The position numbers and the translations under genes are program-made. 64,000 bases of DNA, from NCBI GenBank assembly GCA_009733775.1, contig WOGZ01000013.1, forward strand, positions 124,001-188,000, given 5' to 3'. Shown here piece after piece: positions 10,647 through 22,849 of the stretch (position 1 is its first letter; every line of letters starts with the position of its first letter). The DNA comes from Alectoria sarmentosa (taxonomy: Eukaryota > Ascomycota > Lecanoromycetes > Lecanorales > Parmeliaceae). The notes under the pieces were generated by a model. The model was given only the letters and a program-made list of their open reading frames with translations, was not told where the DNA came from and did not search any database.

Positions 10647-12124
10647 TTAAAATGCTTCTTGCACTCCCTCTTTTATCCCCTCGTCTCTGACTCCCTCTCT
10701 GAATCTCGGCAACGGCGCTTCTAGAAGAGTAGTCTTGCCCTTCTCCGCTTTCAAATCGCTTTCTAACTCAACAATCTTTTCTTTAACCCTTTCCAGCTCG
10801 CCATATTGACTCTTCAACTCGTGTTCCGCGTCCTTATTCAATTTCATATAATGCGCTACGTTCGAATTGGCCCTCCTCAACTCTCGAGCGTCTCGCTCTG
10901 CGACCTGCAACTGACCATGTTGGCTACTCCATCTTCTGTCCGCTGAATCCTTTGCACGCTTGTGCTCTGCAACTTGCCGCTCTGCGGTGGTCAGCCTTGC
11001 TGCTAATACAGCAATACGCCTTGTCTGGTCGAGAATTTTGGGGTCCTGGACGAAAGATTCGGAGCTGTTGACCGGTCGGTGCCCGTTCGCTACCGCTGAT
11101 GGCTTGGATCCTGTATAGAATTGGGGCTCCGATTCATCCGCTCCTGGACTATCAGCGTGGCAAATCAAATAGATAAGAGGCCTTCATGTACTCACTGATT
11201 TGGATACCTGATCCCTCGGTATCCGCAAAGCTAGCGGTCTTCTTCTTCTTAGACCCTTGACTTTGGTTATCGCTAGACTCGGGTCCGGAGTCACTCTCTG
11301 ACGAGATCCCACGCTTTCTCGACAAGGGTTCGGGTAAAGCCCTCGTTGCTTCCTCAAACTCGTCGTCCGTCACAGTTTTGGCCTGCAAATCAACCCCGTC
11401 AGATACCTCTTGAAACATTCGCCACCCAGGACGTACCTCTTCAAGTTTTGCCGCTCTTTCCGCTTCATTCACGAAGTCGTAGACTTCTCTAATCAAGAGG
11501 CGCCATAGACGCCTCATCAGCTCAATATTCAAAGCCTTTCCTGGATTGGCGGCTATGACTTTCTTCGCAAGTTCCAAAAAGAAGACATGATAGAGCGGCA
11601 TGAGCTGAATTTCTGGAAGGATGTACTCCCAGTCATGGTTCCCCAGGAGCACCATTCCCTTGTCTTCTCGTTCGTCTTCGGTGAGCTGGCGGGGAAAGGA
11701 CCATATAAGTGCGCGTTTCTGCCGCGCCCTTTTACCCTTGAAGGCATCGCCATCGAGGCGTTTCTGCCAGTATACCTCATACTTTGGGGAATGTACCTGC
11801 TGAACATTACTATTCTGGTTTCTATGAGTGATCGAATGGCCTAGTTTGTTCGATTACCTGGCCAATCAACCGATGCTTCTCGGGGTGGTCCATCGGGTAC
11901 AACCTCCATATTTCGTCGATCCAGAAGAACTCGACGATGAGGCGGGTGATGAATTGGCCGAGGTGTTCATTTATCTTGTAGAACTGCATCGTGAAACGTA
12001 TGATGGAGTACTTTCGCCCTTCCAGATGCTCCTTTGTGCATCTCAAAGGCCGGATTCTGGGGTCGAGTTGGTGGACAAACGACTGGTAGTCGCTTATATT
12101 GGACATTAGCTGGGCGTCTGCCAT
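10647..12124 (-). CDS. family-1 protein copy A: two-block domain plus coiled coil
   Basis: Three exons, complement(10647..11143, 11196..11796, 11858..12124), 454 aa. Function unknown; I recognise no described domain. Block 1 (residues 1-89, exon 1) is helical, with EGRKYSIIRFTMQFYKINEHL and ending RLIGQ. Block 2 (exon 2) has PKYEVYW, a hydrophobic VLLGN...YILPEIQLMPLYHVFFLELAKKV run and NIELMRRLWRLLIREVYDFVNEAE. Next come an acidic/Ser linker, SRKRG and QGSKKKKTASFADTEG, then a long coiled coil (QTRRIAVLAARLTTAERQV to ELERVKEKIVELESDL). Blocks 1 and 2 align along their whole length with the genes at 26.1-27.4, 27.5-29.1 and 31.1-32.4 kb, including the intron position after the Gln codon. Start ATG 12124 has a good context (AACATGG). 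The basic patches suggest, but do not prove, a nuclear protein. Intron 1 ends in a CAGCAG tandem acceptor, so a 455-aa form with an extra Gln is possible. Confidence 0.75.
11797..11857 (-). other. family-1 signature intron (copy A) with NAGNAG acceptor
   Basis: Phase-0 intron between the codon for the terminal Gln of block 1 and the VHSPKYE start of block 2. The donor is CAG|GTAATC. The acceptor is TTCAGCAG, giving 58 or 61 nt. The same position is interrupted in the other three family-1 loci. Confidence 0.7.
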
Positions 12125-14547
12125 GTTCAAATACTCTAATTGAGGGTAAGGAGTCACGAGATTATTCGACGATACTAAAGGGGCAAAATCGTGCAAAAGT
12201 ACTGCAATGCTGTCCGCGAATGAAAATCTATTCCCTGGGTTGAGAGCCAGCGCGGGTAAACAACCGCGTCACCCTTCCGCTTTACAGCGAATTATTTAGC
12301 CTTACGGCACTGGGTACCGACAAATCCCCGTAAATACCCATGTTTGCACTGTCTGTCATGGTGAATTGGACATCAAGCATGTGACAAATTTGACTCATCG
12401 AATCCTGAAGTCGGAGCCTACACAGTCCGAAAATTCCAACAATTATGGTCTCAAGTAAGAGTTAAAACCGAAGTCGCTGGATGATGCTTGAATTTCAAAA
12501 TCTTGCTGGATCTCCTTGGAAGGTGGTGGAAGGTGTTGCTTTGTTCATTGGCAGGCTGAGAAAGAATTATGCAGTGCTGTTTCCAAAAAGGGTCATGAGA
12601 TAAAGGGTTTTCCAATTCACAAGCTCACGCCCATCTCTTTTCTCTCTCCCTACATCTCACCATCAGGCCAAGCTACCTAGATATTGCAAAGCTACATCAC
12701 CGAACATGGGCGGGCTCTCCTCCAGCTTTGACCGTATCCATTCTCCACCAATACATCGAATTTCTCGCATCCCGCGACCCTCAATCCCTCCACAGCATCG
12801 GTCCTACCCCCGTCACTTCCATCTTACTGGGCCACAAGTACATCGCAGCAGATCAAGGCCCGGCTCTTGCGATCATGGTTCGCTGTGCCTGGCCGCCCAA
12901 CACTGCGTCCCGCCACGCCGTCATCTGGATGAAACCTTCAATACCGGAGCATGCACTCGCGACCAAGCTCTGCGAGACCTTTGACATCCCAGCTACACGA
13001 GGAATCATCACCAACACGGCCTTTTCTTGGATCAGAGGCTTCTGTCCTTTCGAAAATAACACCGATCCAGTCGATCCTGCTACGACGACAACGTCCAACA
13101 GACGTCCCACAAAACTCACATGCAAGCCTGAATTTGCGGAACGCATCGAGCAGCTCGGTACTGGCAGGAGTGGTGTCATCGAGTTGGTGGTCAAATCCGC
13201 GCAACAGTTTGCAATTTGCTCAAGATGTAGAAACTATCAAGGTACGGTAGACGCGGCAATGTTGCAAAAGTTGCGTGGTTGGTATTTGGACGTGCGCTCG
13301 CTGTACCCAGGCTGTAAGATTGGTGGGGGTGTATCCCAAGAGATATCAAAGAGGTGGTCTTGCCTGGTGGGATTCATGTCATGAAGATATGACCTCAGGC
13401 AAGGTTTCCCTTTTTGGGAAATGAGATGGTCCTGCTGACAGAATCTAGCCTACCTTGTCCAGCCGCTATTCACGACGTAGGGATCTAGTGAAGAAAACAG
13501 TTGAGTGGCAAATGCAGGCGTTTGGTGTAGCAAGCAGGGGTGGGCGGAACTCCCGTCTTTTCATCAAAATCAAAACAAAACAAAACACAAAATCGAGAAG
13601 AAGCCCAACCCATCTAAAGACAGCCCAAACAGGACTTGATACGTATCACACTGTAGGAAGAAGCCCCCACCATTCTCCCCACCCCCTTTTCCCTCTTTGA
13701 CTGTCCCATCTATCGCCCCGCTAGCAGACACCTGCCGCGCCGCCTGCCTGACTTACTTGCCTCTCCAAAAAAAAAAAAAAAAAAAACTCACCTCCCTGAA
13801 CGTATAAGTAGTACACCCATTGCGCCTCCACCCGCAATCATCCCCCACCCCATCCATCACGCCCACTCGGATCTTGTGGCCTGGCCCCTTCACGCGAGAC
13901 ACGCTCACCGCAACAACGGTCGACAAAGGCAGAACTTTTGCGTCCCAGGGTTCCTTGGAACCTTGCCTTTCAAGGATGGTGGAGATGGGCCTGTTTGCGA
14001 TGGATGCTGCAAGATTGCTGAAAGGTGATTGTAGTGTAGCGGTCGGTTGGGGGATTTATTGGGGTTGAGGGGTGGGGTGGGGGGAGATGGAAAGAGATGG
14101 AGGGATGAGTGCCGCTTGTGTAAAGTAGTTTCCGAAAGGCTGTGCTTGATTGGTTGATTGGTTGGTTGGTTGGCTTACCGGGCGCGCTTTCCTTGGGCCC
14201 CATTGGATCTCCTGTCTAGCACGCGTCTGATTGGAATTGTTGGGCTTGTCATCATAGGCAGGAGGAACTTTATGCTGTGTGTACTTATAGGTAGTGTTTT
14301 GGCCCCACCGTTTCCATATATGTCGATCGCGTGAAGAGTTGGTGGAAATTAAAGATCCGACCTTTCATTGGATGGATTCATGCTCTCTTCTGGGCCCCAT
14401 TCATGGAGGTACATAGTACGTGGGACCAATCCATGTTCGTGTATCTCGACTACTTACTTATGTAGGTAAGTAGGTAGACCAAGGGCATGATGGCTGACAA
14501 AAGGCGGCCAAGACCGCTGAATAAGGACACCGGATCGTTCAGGATCC
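12125..14547. other. intergenic stretch with one unassigned ORF and a poly-A tract
   Basis: Apart from the hypothetical ORF at 12728-13384, nothing is supported. A 20-nt A tract lies at 13767-13786, and the 13.5-14.2 kb segment is C/T- and G-rich with low-complexity frames. Confidence 0.4.
12728..13384 (+). CDS. hypothetical protein, start unresolved
   Basis: A 218-codon open frame with ordinary amino-acid composition, e.g. SILLGHKYIAADQGPALAIMVRCAWPP, RGIITNTAFSWIRGFCPFEN and IELVVKSAQQFAICSRCRNYQG. The first in-frame ATG lies well inside (about residue 50), and the frame begins at a TTG. Either the first exon is upstream and joined by a splice ending at CTCCAG (12725), or the gene is truncated. 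A possible donor CAAG|GTACGG occurs near 13240. I recognise no family. It could also be a chance frame. Confidence 0.3.
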   Translation: MTVSILHQYIEFLASRDPQSLHSIGPTPVTSILLGHKYIAADQGPALAIMVRCAWPPNTASRHAVIWMKPSIPEHALATKLCETFDIPATRGIITNTAFSWIRGFCPFENNTDPVDPATTTTSNRRPTKLTCKPEFAERIEQLGTGRSGVIELVVKSAQQFAICSRCRNYQGTVDAAMLQKLRGWYLDVRSLYPGCKIGGGVSQEISKRWSCLVGFMS

Positions 14548-15624
14548 TTACTCCCCATCATCCGGGGCCCAACTACCCAAGGACTCGGCCAGTTTGGCAT
14601 TCCGGAGCACCAGTGATTCTGCCACTTTGGCGTTCCTGGCCATCTCCTCCTGCAGCATGCGGTGCAGCGTGTCCCTCTCGCCCTTGTACTTGGCGGCTTT
14701 GGTTTCGGCTTGGAAACCGCCCCGGATTTCCTGAGTTTCGGTGCCGCTCGGGTCTCCATCAGTTTTGGTGTTGCTCTGGCTCTCTTCATTCTTGGTGCTG
14801 CTTTGGTTCCCCTCAGCTTCGGTACAACTCTGCAATCCCTGCGAACCTCCCTTCAACGCAGCAATTTCATTCCACGCCTTTTCCGCCTTGGACTGCCATT
14901 CCGACAATCTCTTGTGGAGCGCCGCCTTTTCTTCAGCCGGCTTCTCTACCGCCCACCCATACCTGTCCCTCCACTCCTTCAGCTCCCGTGCTGCTTCTTC
15001 CAACCTCCGCTCCGCGCTCTTCAAATTGCCCTTTTGGCTGCCGACAATGTGATCTGCATACCCTTTTGCGTGCTTGACGTCCCTTTGCGCTTTGTTGGTG
15101 GCCTTTTCGCAATTCTTGGTGTGTTTTTCGAGCTTGGCGTACGCTTCTTTCAGAGTCGAGTTCTCGGCGAGCAATTGTCGGTTGGCGGTGATCAGAGCGC
15201 TGTGGTCTTTCAGCTGGCGTTCTTCGGCGTCGTGTTTGGCCTGCAGGTACTCTGCGGCTTTGCGATCGGCTGCTGCGGTCCGTTTGGTGGCTTCGAGGAG
15301 GGATGTCTGCGGGTCGGTTTGCGCACGATCTGGGGCTTTGAAGTTGGGGTTATGGAATGGGTTGGCTGGGGGGGGAAGTTAAGCTAGCGGTGGAGGGGAG
15401 GGGCGAGGCGTTTGGCCGCCATTCCGTGGCTGGATGCGAGGAAGTGGTGTTGGATATGAAATAGTTCAAAGACCCTCTGGGCCTTCTAGGGACGAATTTG
15501 TTGGCTATTTGACAGTTAGGAAATAAACTGAAAACGGTCGAGGTTAATTCGAAAACTTACGAGTCTGGCCTGTTCCCTCCTTCGCTTGTTGAGCTCCAGC
15601 CTCGAATTCCATCCCAGGTGCCAT
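14548..15624 (-). CDS. coiled-coil protein G, related to family-1 tails
   Basis: Two exons, complement(14548..15365, 15561..15624), 293 aa. The N-terminus MAPGMEFEAGAQQ joins across a 195-nt intron (donor CTC|GTAAGT, acceptor CCCCCAG) to NPFHNPNFKAPD. From residue 50 to about 175 it is almost entirely heptad-patterned helix (LKDHSALITANRQLLAENSTL, NLKSAERRLEEAARELKEW). A Ser/Thr/Glu-rich segment with short imperfect repeats follows (QSSTKNEESQSNTKTDGD), then a second short coiled coil. The motif SQ-x-G-x-L-x-x-AER recurs in the coiled coil of copy A (10.6 kb), which suggests common origin. Start ATG 15624 is the first with a fitting frame. Basic residues SSKRK just upstream suggest the true start may be in an earlier exon. 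Function unknown. Confidence 0.55.
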
Positions 15625-16806
15625 TTTGCGTTTGCTAGATGACGTTTTGGAGGTGTTGTGGATCGCTAAGGCTGGCACAGCGAAAGCCTTGAAAATACTA
15701 TGTGTCAGTCATCACTTTGAACTTCTATGGTGAGTTGTGGTCGATGGCTTACTTCTTCATTCATTTGGGTCAGGCTCTCAGATCCTGGTGTTGTGACTAT
15801 AGCAGAGCCAGAGAGGCGAGCAAGTGGCTATTCGAAAGAGAACATGTCGCAAATAAATGGGGCGGCTTGGAGTCGTTGAAAATGGCGTGAGGAGGTTGAG
15901 CAGTTGGCGAACTTTTTAGGTATCTAATGTCCGAAGTGAATGCATGGACGCGGCGTTTTCTAACTCGTGCCAGTGTTGACAGAGCGCTCCAGGAACGCGC
16001 AATTGCCACCTCTCGGAACATCCACCGTTACCGAACCCTGCTGCCTTCCACCACTTCGGTCCTATTTGCTTGGTCTTCGCCAATGTTGGAATTTTGGCAT
16101 AATTTCTCTTGGAGACGCAAGAAAATCGGAAAGAAGGCTGCCTTGTCGAAATTGCAAGGTTTTTGCATACCGTAATCATCTAAAGTTCTAAATATCTATA
16201 GCGAGCAGTGGTGACTGTGAAGTAGATTCAAAAAGCGATTTGGGTAATAGGGTTTTGCATGGATGTATACAGGGTTGTGTCTGTGCTTTGATTGATGTGC
16301 TTGTGATTGAGAGGGATATGAGATTACGGTTTGGAAATGGGCCGAGAAGAGGGAGAGGAGACTGTGATGCGATCCCTCCGCTCATCTTTCTGGAAAGCCA
16401 GTGGTTGAGCCGCGGGATGGTGGAGAGCATGGTTTGAAAATTCTGCATTGTCTAGGATGTTGATTACTACTTTAGTGGGCTGACGGAATTCATGCAATGT
16501 CTTCTCGTATTACCCAGAGTTGAAGCATGGGGAACAGGTTCCACTGTTTCAGGGATCCGCACCGATTTCGCCGCAAATATGAAGTTAAAATGCCACGATA
16601 ATCATACAAGCAGAGAAGTTAATGTTACAATTCGTCGATCGACTTCTAATCCCGATGCCTCTCCACTTCGCAGTACCTGTGACGCGACATCAAGCATACG
16701 CACTGACGGCACTTCCAATCTGCCCGAGCGCCCCACCCGTACTTTCGTCAATGCTTTCTATGTAGGATTCGTCCGTGGTAATGCCCTGGAGAGCGCTGGA
16801 GTAGGT
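15625..16806. other. no supported gene
   Basis: Only short frames. Splice-like signals at about 15700-15770 could belong to an unresolved 5' exon of the coiled-coil gene to the left, but no consistent frame was found. Confidence 0.4.
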
Positions 16807-17401
16807 CTAGATGGTCTGGGTTAGCACATGAAGTGAAGTGGCAATTTTAGAGGTGGGAAGGCTTGCGTTGTAACTGTCTTGGAGAAGCGTCAGATTCCCG
16901 TGAACCCACTCCTTTTGGAAGAACAAGGCGAGGGTCGTCTCTTGAGAGATCAAGTCGTTCATCAGTTTGGTCAAGGCGTCGGAGAACTGTGATAGGTAGA
17001 GAGTATTTGTCAGTGCGTCATATCGTGCGATGGAGTATGATGACACTAACGCTTGAGAAAGAGCTGGTCACACTGCTTTCGTCCCCAGCGTCCGATGTGG
17101 GCGTCACCTCTTCGGCGTTTGCGACAACGATCTTCATAGCTGAATTGATCCCTGCGAGATCCTGAGTCACTTTCTAAACGGCAGCGGTCAGCCCGTCGTA
17201 AGTGTAGGCGTGCGAAGCAAGTCTCACGGGCGCGTTTTCCAATCCGTTCAGCATGGTGACATCGTTGACGTCCGTGTCGGCGTTGGTAGACTGCTCTTGG
17301 AGATCCTCATTGCTGGAAACAATCTGAGCGAGATTGACGGCGGCCGAGACGATGGTAAGCAAGAAGTAGAGGCCGCACACGATGGATAGCTTGGAGTACA
17401 T
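16807..17401 (-). CDS. small secreted protein, hypothetical
   Basis: Three exons, complement(16807..16986, 17051..17173, 17228..17401), 158 aa. It opens with a clear signal peptide (MYSKLSIVCGLYFLLTIVSAA, residues 1-21). The mature part is helical, Thr/Ser/Asn-rich and free of cysteine: NADTDVNDVTMLNGLENAP, KVTQDLAGINSAMKIVVANA, then FSDALTKLMNDLISQETTLA and GNLTLLQDSYNASLP. Both introns (54 and 64 nt) have regular borders and keep phase 0. Small, helical, Cys-free secreted proteins of this kind include hydrophobic-surface-binding proteins and some effectors. No specific family match is claimed. Confidence 0.6.
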
Positions 17402-19084
17402 GACGTCTGGGGCGTAAATCGAGAATTGATGGCTGCGCATAGAGCGAATAAGTTTGGCTGACAATGCGAAAACGGTCGGAAAAGGCTGGTCAATGAAAGT
17501 GTGAGAAACAGATGGTCGCAAAACTATGGGATAGCAGGCCTCCTTTATATTCTCTTGATGGCGGAGCCAGGGATCTTGAAGAAACCACAGAACCAAACCT
17601 CACCATCAAAAAGCTGGCGGAGACGGTTGTAATCCATTCTATCCCTTTCCTTATCCATAACCCTTGGCGCACATGACGCTTTTCGTCCCTTTCGATATCC
17701 ATAACCATCGGTTTTGATGGACGCGCATATTGGGTTCACCACGAGGTAAGCCAGTCATTGAAGAGCGCGAAGTCAGGCATGGCGAATCACATCTTAGATG
17801 CAAATCATCACCCGTCGAATTTAGCTATTTACACCGTTACCCACTTCAGATCCGTCCATATCCTAAACTCCCTACCTCCGAAGCTTCCAAGATCAGCGGC
17901 GACTTTCCCTTTGCAGACAAAAAGAAGGCAGAGCTCGCTGCATAATAAAGGGGTCAATCCGAAAAGAGATGCGGGGTGCAAGTCTGACGCAAAAGCGTCA
18001 CACTTGATGCAGAAGATAATGGCTGATATTGAGTAGTAATGGAGAAGAAAAGAAATTGGGGCCAACAACTGCATGATCGCAGGCTCTGCGCAAAGGTCAA
18101 TTGGCTTGAACATGGGCAACATTTGAACAGTTTCTTCATGCTTTGCCTCGGCCCGCAAGCAAGCACCCGGAGCTAGCTCTGCGGAATTCTGCTCTCGCAG
18201 AAACTAGCGTTAGCTGCAGCCCTAGCCCTACATTCGGAAAATCTGATTGAATTCTTGGTACTTTAAGGCAAAATAATTTTAAAAAATTTGCTGTAACATC
18301 CGTATTAGCTCCTACGGATAAGACGGAGAATCTAAATCTTGTCTCCACGACATCACCAACATCTGGTCTTTAACGTGCTATATCTATCCAACAGCAGTCT
18401 CTGTAAAGCTCGCAGCTGTAGTCAATGTTCTTCCTAGTGGTTTTCAATGAGACTGGGGGGTCTTGGGCGGCAAGCTTGCGCTCTCTTTCCCATGGCGCCG
18501 TTGTGCCTTGCTGCTTTACCGGCTTTGGGAACCAGACTGATCACCATCCTCGATTTTTTGCCACGCTGAATATGTCTTGGGCCGTCTAACACTTTGCGAT
18601 GGTAGACAGCCTATCCCATGGTTGACGCTTCCAAAGACGCTCTTATGGTATTCGTAATTGTCTGTATCTGCTTTCGGCCGCCTGGTCCTCCTGGCCCCGC
18701 TGCTACCCATGCTGCATCTTCTCATTCAAGACACTCTCCCATTTTTCCCTGAAGTTTGCACTACGATGTTGTTGGCTGGAATGGCCGCGTTAGACCACTT
18801 ATCCGAAAGTGTGGCTGTCTCTCCTCGTTGGAAGCAAGAAGTTGTGTAATTGGTGAGCTCTTGAGCATAGGTGTCAATAGCTGGATGTTTCGAAGAGAAG
18901 GTGAAGATAGTATATCTTCAGCGCGTGCGTGCAGTTTGGGGTGCCTGACCTTGGTCCTGGGGAGTCAAAGTCGTTGGTTCTGCTCGACTTACCACGCATT
19001 GCTGAGTGGCCTAAAAGCGCGAGGAAAGAATAAACTTGTGCTTGAGCATGTCTGGAAACAGAGATGAAGATCTTTGGGTGGCAT
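17402..19084. other. no supported gene
   Basis: Short unrelated frames only. Several contain C- or T-rich low complexity. I see no motif, splice-supported frame or RNA gene. Confidence 0.4.
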
Positions 19085-19640
19085 GGTCGATGTATCGGCT
19101 GACCGGGGCCGGTTTGCCCGAAGGGTCACCTGAAAAACAATTTACTTGCTACATAAACAAGATAGCGTGAAACTAAAATATTCCTCCGGTTCTTTGGTCA
19201 AGTGGTCTCGATTCCCTTGGTGATTGGATTTTCACGCTAACCAAATTTCAGTATCGAAACTTTACTACCCAAACAACATTGTTCATCTTTGGAGACCCTA
19301 GTAATGATGGTTCATTGGCATTGCCATCACGCTAAGGTCAAAAAGGGGATAACACGTCTCCAACAACGGGAAGTCGACCATTAATTTGGTATAACACGTC
19401 TCCCAAGGATGTCGACCTGCCTTGGGTTTTACAAGATTGGTGTCAATGGATTCTGAACTTTGGAATCCCACTTAGAGCGGAACCGACAAACTACGCCTTC
19501 CTCCTACCATTCGACCACTTTTTTTTCTCTCTTCTTTTTCTTGGTGATTCTTTTGGGATATCATTCTTTTTGCCTTTCTTCCGTTCCATCATTCCCATTA
19601 CAAACGTCCCTTCCCTTTCGACCCATTCCAATTTTGTATT
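19085..19640. repeat. diverged segmental duplicate, copy 1
   Basis: Shares ordered anchors with 22850-23335 on the same strand: CTACATAAACA, TTGGTCAAGT, CGCTAACCA, GTAATGATG and CGGAACCGACA, then a T/C-rich end. Each copy also contains an internal two-unit repeat, here TAACACGTCTCC...GTCGACC at about 19350 and 19391. It lies just 3' of coiled-coil gene B (minus strand), as copy 2 lies 3' of the coiled-coil pseudogene at 23.9 kb, so gene plus flank was duplicated as a unit. Confidence 0.6.
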
Positions 19641-19890
19641 TGCCTGATCCTTTTGTTGCACTGAGTCAAAGACACTCTTTGTAGTTTTCAGTATCCTAGC
19701 TTGCCCCGCGGCCAATCGCTGGTTACAGGGCGCCTTATTCTCATCATACACCAAGTGGAAAATTGTGGAGTAATGTGGTCACGCGTTTTAGCCTTCTTCG
19801 AAAGGAATCATGTACTACACAGTTGGGTTTGCCGCGAAGGGCCATACATCCCCGCGAGGGCGCTTCTCCTTGTATAGCAAATTTCCATCC

Positions 19891-20776
19891 TTATGCGCTA
19901 TCTGGTGACCCCTCCTTTGCCGTCTTCTTGACTAGCAACTTCTCTGTCTCAGCCTTCTCTTCCCTAACCAGGACCAACTCCCGCTGCAGCTCTTCCACCT
20001 GCTCATTTGCTCTATTCAACTGGCCCTCCAAGGTTCTGCACTTGTTCTCCAATTTACCATTGGCCAACAGAGCTTCCTTCACCTCCGCGTCGGCGGCTTT
20101 CGAGCGCTTGTTGGCGTCCGCAAGAGCGCATGCCGCTTTGTCCCGTAATTGCAACAAGATCTTCTCGTAAACCCTGACATCCTCGAGATCGCTTTTGGTA
20201 AATGCGAGCTCCTTCTGAATTGCTGCAAGATCCTGTTCCAACCGCTCCTTATGAGCATCCTCCGCCATTTGTATCGCAGCCGCAGCGAGCTTGCTCATAT
20301 CATCCGCCTCTTCTGTGTCAAATTCCTCCTCTTCAGGCTGCTCGGAGGATTCTTGGGACGATGAACTCGCTGTATCGGGGGACCCAGGAGCGGTAGGGAG
20401 GGATGTGGAGCTAGCCTTCAGAATTGACTTGGGCTTTTGATACTCACCGACGGTGACAGCTAATTTACTATCAGTGTATGTATCGAGAGGGTTTAAGCCA
20501 TCCTTTGACTGACCTTGGACGGTATTGGCGAATTTGACGGTATTTTTGCTGTGGAGATATGGGAGTCAGCGTCTCTCCAAGCCGGGAAACCGAGTCTTAA
20601 GATAGGTTCAAGGAATTTGCAAAAAGCTGTAATATGTCTTGCATTGCGAATCCTTGCGTGGATTAGGGAATAATTGCTCCGAACAGTACATACCTCATAC
20701 GCCGAGTCTTGTCGTGACGCGCCTCGTTACCAGAATCCTCCTCCACCGTCTTTCTCTTGTTCGTAGATCGTGGCAT
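19891..20776 (-). CDS. coiled-coil protein B, basic N-terminus
   Basis: Two exons, complement(19891..20548, 20694..20776), 246 aa; intron 145 nt with donor AG|GTATGT and acceptor CCACAG. The N-terminus MPRSTNKRKTVEED is basic. It is followed by SKNTVKFANTVQG, resembling KKKKTASFADTEG of copy A, then VGEYQKPKSILKA and an acidic Ser-rich linker (SSSSQESSEQPEEEEFD). From about residue 115 to the end it is a continuous coiled coil (AIQKELAFTKSDLEDV, LENKCRTLEGQLNRANEQVEEL). The start codon has a good context (CGCAATGCC). It is a paralogue of the pseudogene at 23.9-24.8 kb (MPSNTPIKRK N-terminus) and is related to the coiled-coil gene at 14.5 kb. Function unknown; the composition suggests a nuclear scaffold-like protein, which is inference. 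Confidence 0.65.
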
Positions 20777-22849
20777 TGCGTTATCGCTATGGAAGCTTGA
20801 ATTTGGTTCACGAAGGGGTTCGAAGCTTGCTACAGTGAGGTTTGGATGTAGGATGGGTATTTAAAGATTCCAGGTGGTGTTGTTGGCTACAAAATTACGT
20901 CGCAGCGAGCTGGAGCGCAACAACACGGCTGCTCATTTGATTCCCGTGTTAAGAAAATCTCCCAAGTTCATGCATGGGACACCCACCTCCACCCTCCAAC
21001 CCATTGTCAATGAACAGACCCCTCCATTGGCCTTCTTTCGCGCTCCAAACTGCGCATAGCGCCCTTCAATATGGTCGACGCAGCTCCTTACAATATGATC
21101 CACTCCGACCGCTACGGCGCTCAAGAACACTCAGCCACCAGGCCGACCAATGATTCCTGAGCTTCCAGAGGCCATGAGCAAACATCCTGCCGCTGTTCTG
21201 ACATATGGTCTCCTTCATTACGTCAAGGATCTTTCGTTCACCAGATTTTGGTCTCTAAGGGATCAGATAGAAGGGAATAAGGCCCTTAGCCAAAGTCAGC
21301 ACTGTGAGTTCTTTTGGGTTGCTGCCGACCGAGACACAAGAGACTGATGTTTCGATATATGCTCGTCGCCACCCCTCCTGCACGCCTTCTACCGTTCTAT
21401 CCTCGCAACCAGACCGACGACAATACGTTTTATGACAGCGCCTTGGGCCCTGAATGGTAGACAGGATACACATAGAACTCTGATTGAGTGTTTGGAACGA
21501 AGTTGGCTGGTCAAGGGTGCGCAGGAAAATAGGCGGACGCATGGGTTCTGCTTGGGTGTAAAGGTGCCCGTGGATAGCATTTGAACCGCCGACTAGTAAG
21601 GCTCGTGCAGGGTAGCTTTCAATATCGTCAAGAAGAGATTCACAGTCCTCGAGTCAAAAGAGCCTTGCCAGAGTATTCTCCGTCCTCGCCGTCTGATCTG
21701 ACAGGTGGATTGTATGAAATCGCACCGAAGACTCTGTTTTCTTCATCTACTCTATCAGGGTAAGGAAACCAGTCAGATACCGATCGGCCTTCTCAAGAAA
21801 GCCAAAGCTGGCCTTTCTAATGATCCTTACTTGCCACATGCCATACAAGGATTCTTGACACGTATTTTCGGCTCGTTTGTTCAATTACGGCCACGCGGTC
21901 GAGCCTACAATACTCGCCTTTGGAGTTCCTGTCGTTTCTAGCTCGCTGCTGTTGAGCCCTTTAAGTTCTTCCGCCACCAGATTGACAATCTACTTGATGT
22001 CTCGAATGTAGATTCCGTAGCATTGTATGTAGCATCCGTAGTAGGTTTTATGGAGAGGACGGAGAAACTAGCCAAAATCTTGTCCCAACGACGTCTCTTT
22101 CTCCAGCATTCCCTATACACACACCTGTTACCAGGCTTTCGTCTCCCTCCGAAACCCACTCAATGGATTGATGCCAATGCGCGAAAGCTCAACTCTAGAA
22201 CCTGCATGAAGAGCCTGTCTTGATGTATCGAAATGGGCCCGCAGCACCATGCTCGTCTCCAAGAACCTGGCATCCAGATCTGCCTCGTTCACCACTTATC
22301 ATGCCTGTCTGAACACATGTTGAGGCTTCCAGAGTCTTGAAAATCCCAAGTTCTTCTTCTCAATCATGCTGCGGTTCCCAATGTCTTCCTTGCCTTGGTA
22401 GCTGCCGGCACGTGTAGGGGACCATCTGGTATCACTCCCCACACCCTCCCCTGCATGTCCTGATTTGAAAGTCTCTCCTATACAGTTTCGGCAGACTGCT
22501 TCTACTTTGAGTTTTTTGATTTACTGTATGACTATCCCTTCATGTTCGGAGCACAGAGCTATGTAATGGTCAGTCAATCTTGAGCAAGTGTGACGGTAGA
22601 TACATACAGGTAGGGGATTAGGGCATTCGCGTAAATATACGTAAGTTGGGATTTGAGTGTTGTGGACATGGTGCGTATGGGCGTTGGAATAGGTGGAAGT
22701 ATGGCTGCTGATCCTATCCGACTCGTCACGACTGACAGAGCGACCTAAGATGCGGAAGCGATCGGCCAAAGATGGGATCAATTGTTTCCGAGGAAGAGAT
22801 GAAGAAGCTTGAGATATATTGATTGACAACACAAGTGTTAATATGATCG
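20777..22849. other. no supported gene
   Basis: Promoter and 5' side of coiled-coil gene B followed by about 2 kb of short frames with no recognisable motif. Confidence 0.4.

Noticed and set aside
14487..15387. Overlapping plus-strand frames up to 241 codons
   Set aside because: Antisense to the coiled-coil gene at 14.5-15.6 kb. Leu/Phe-rich composition follows from Glu/Lys codons on the other strand.
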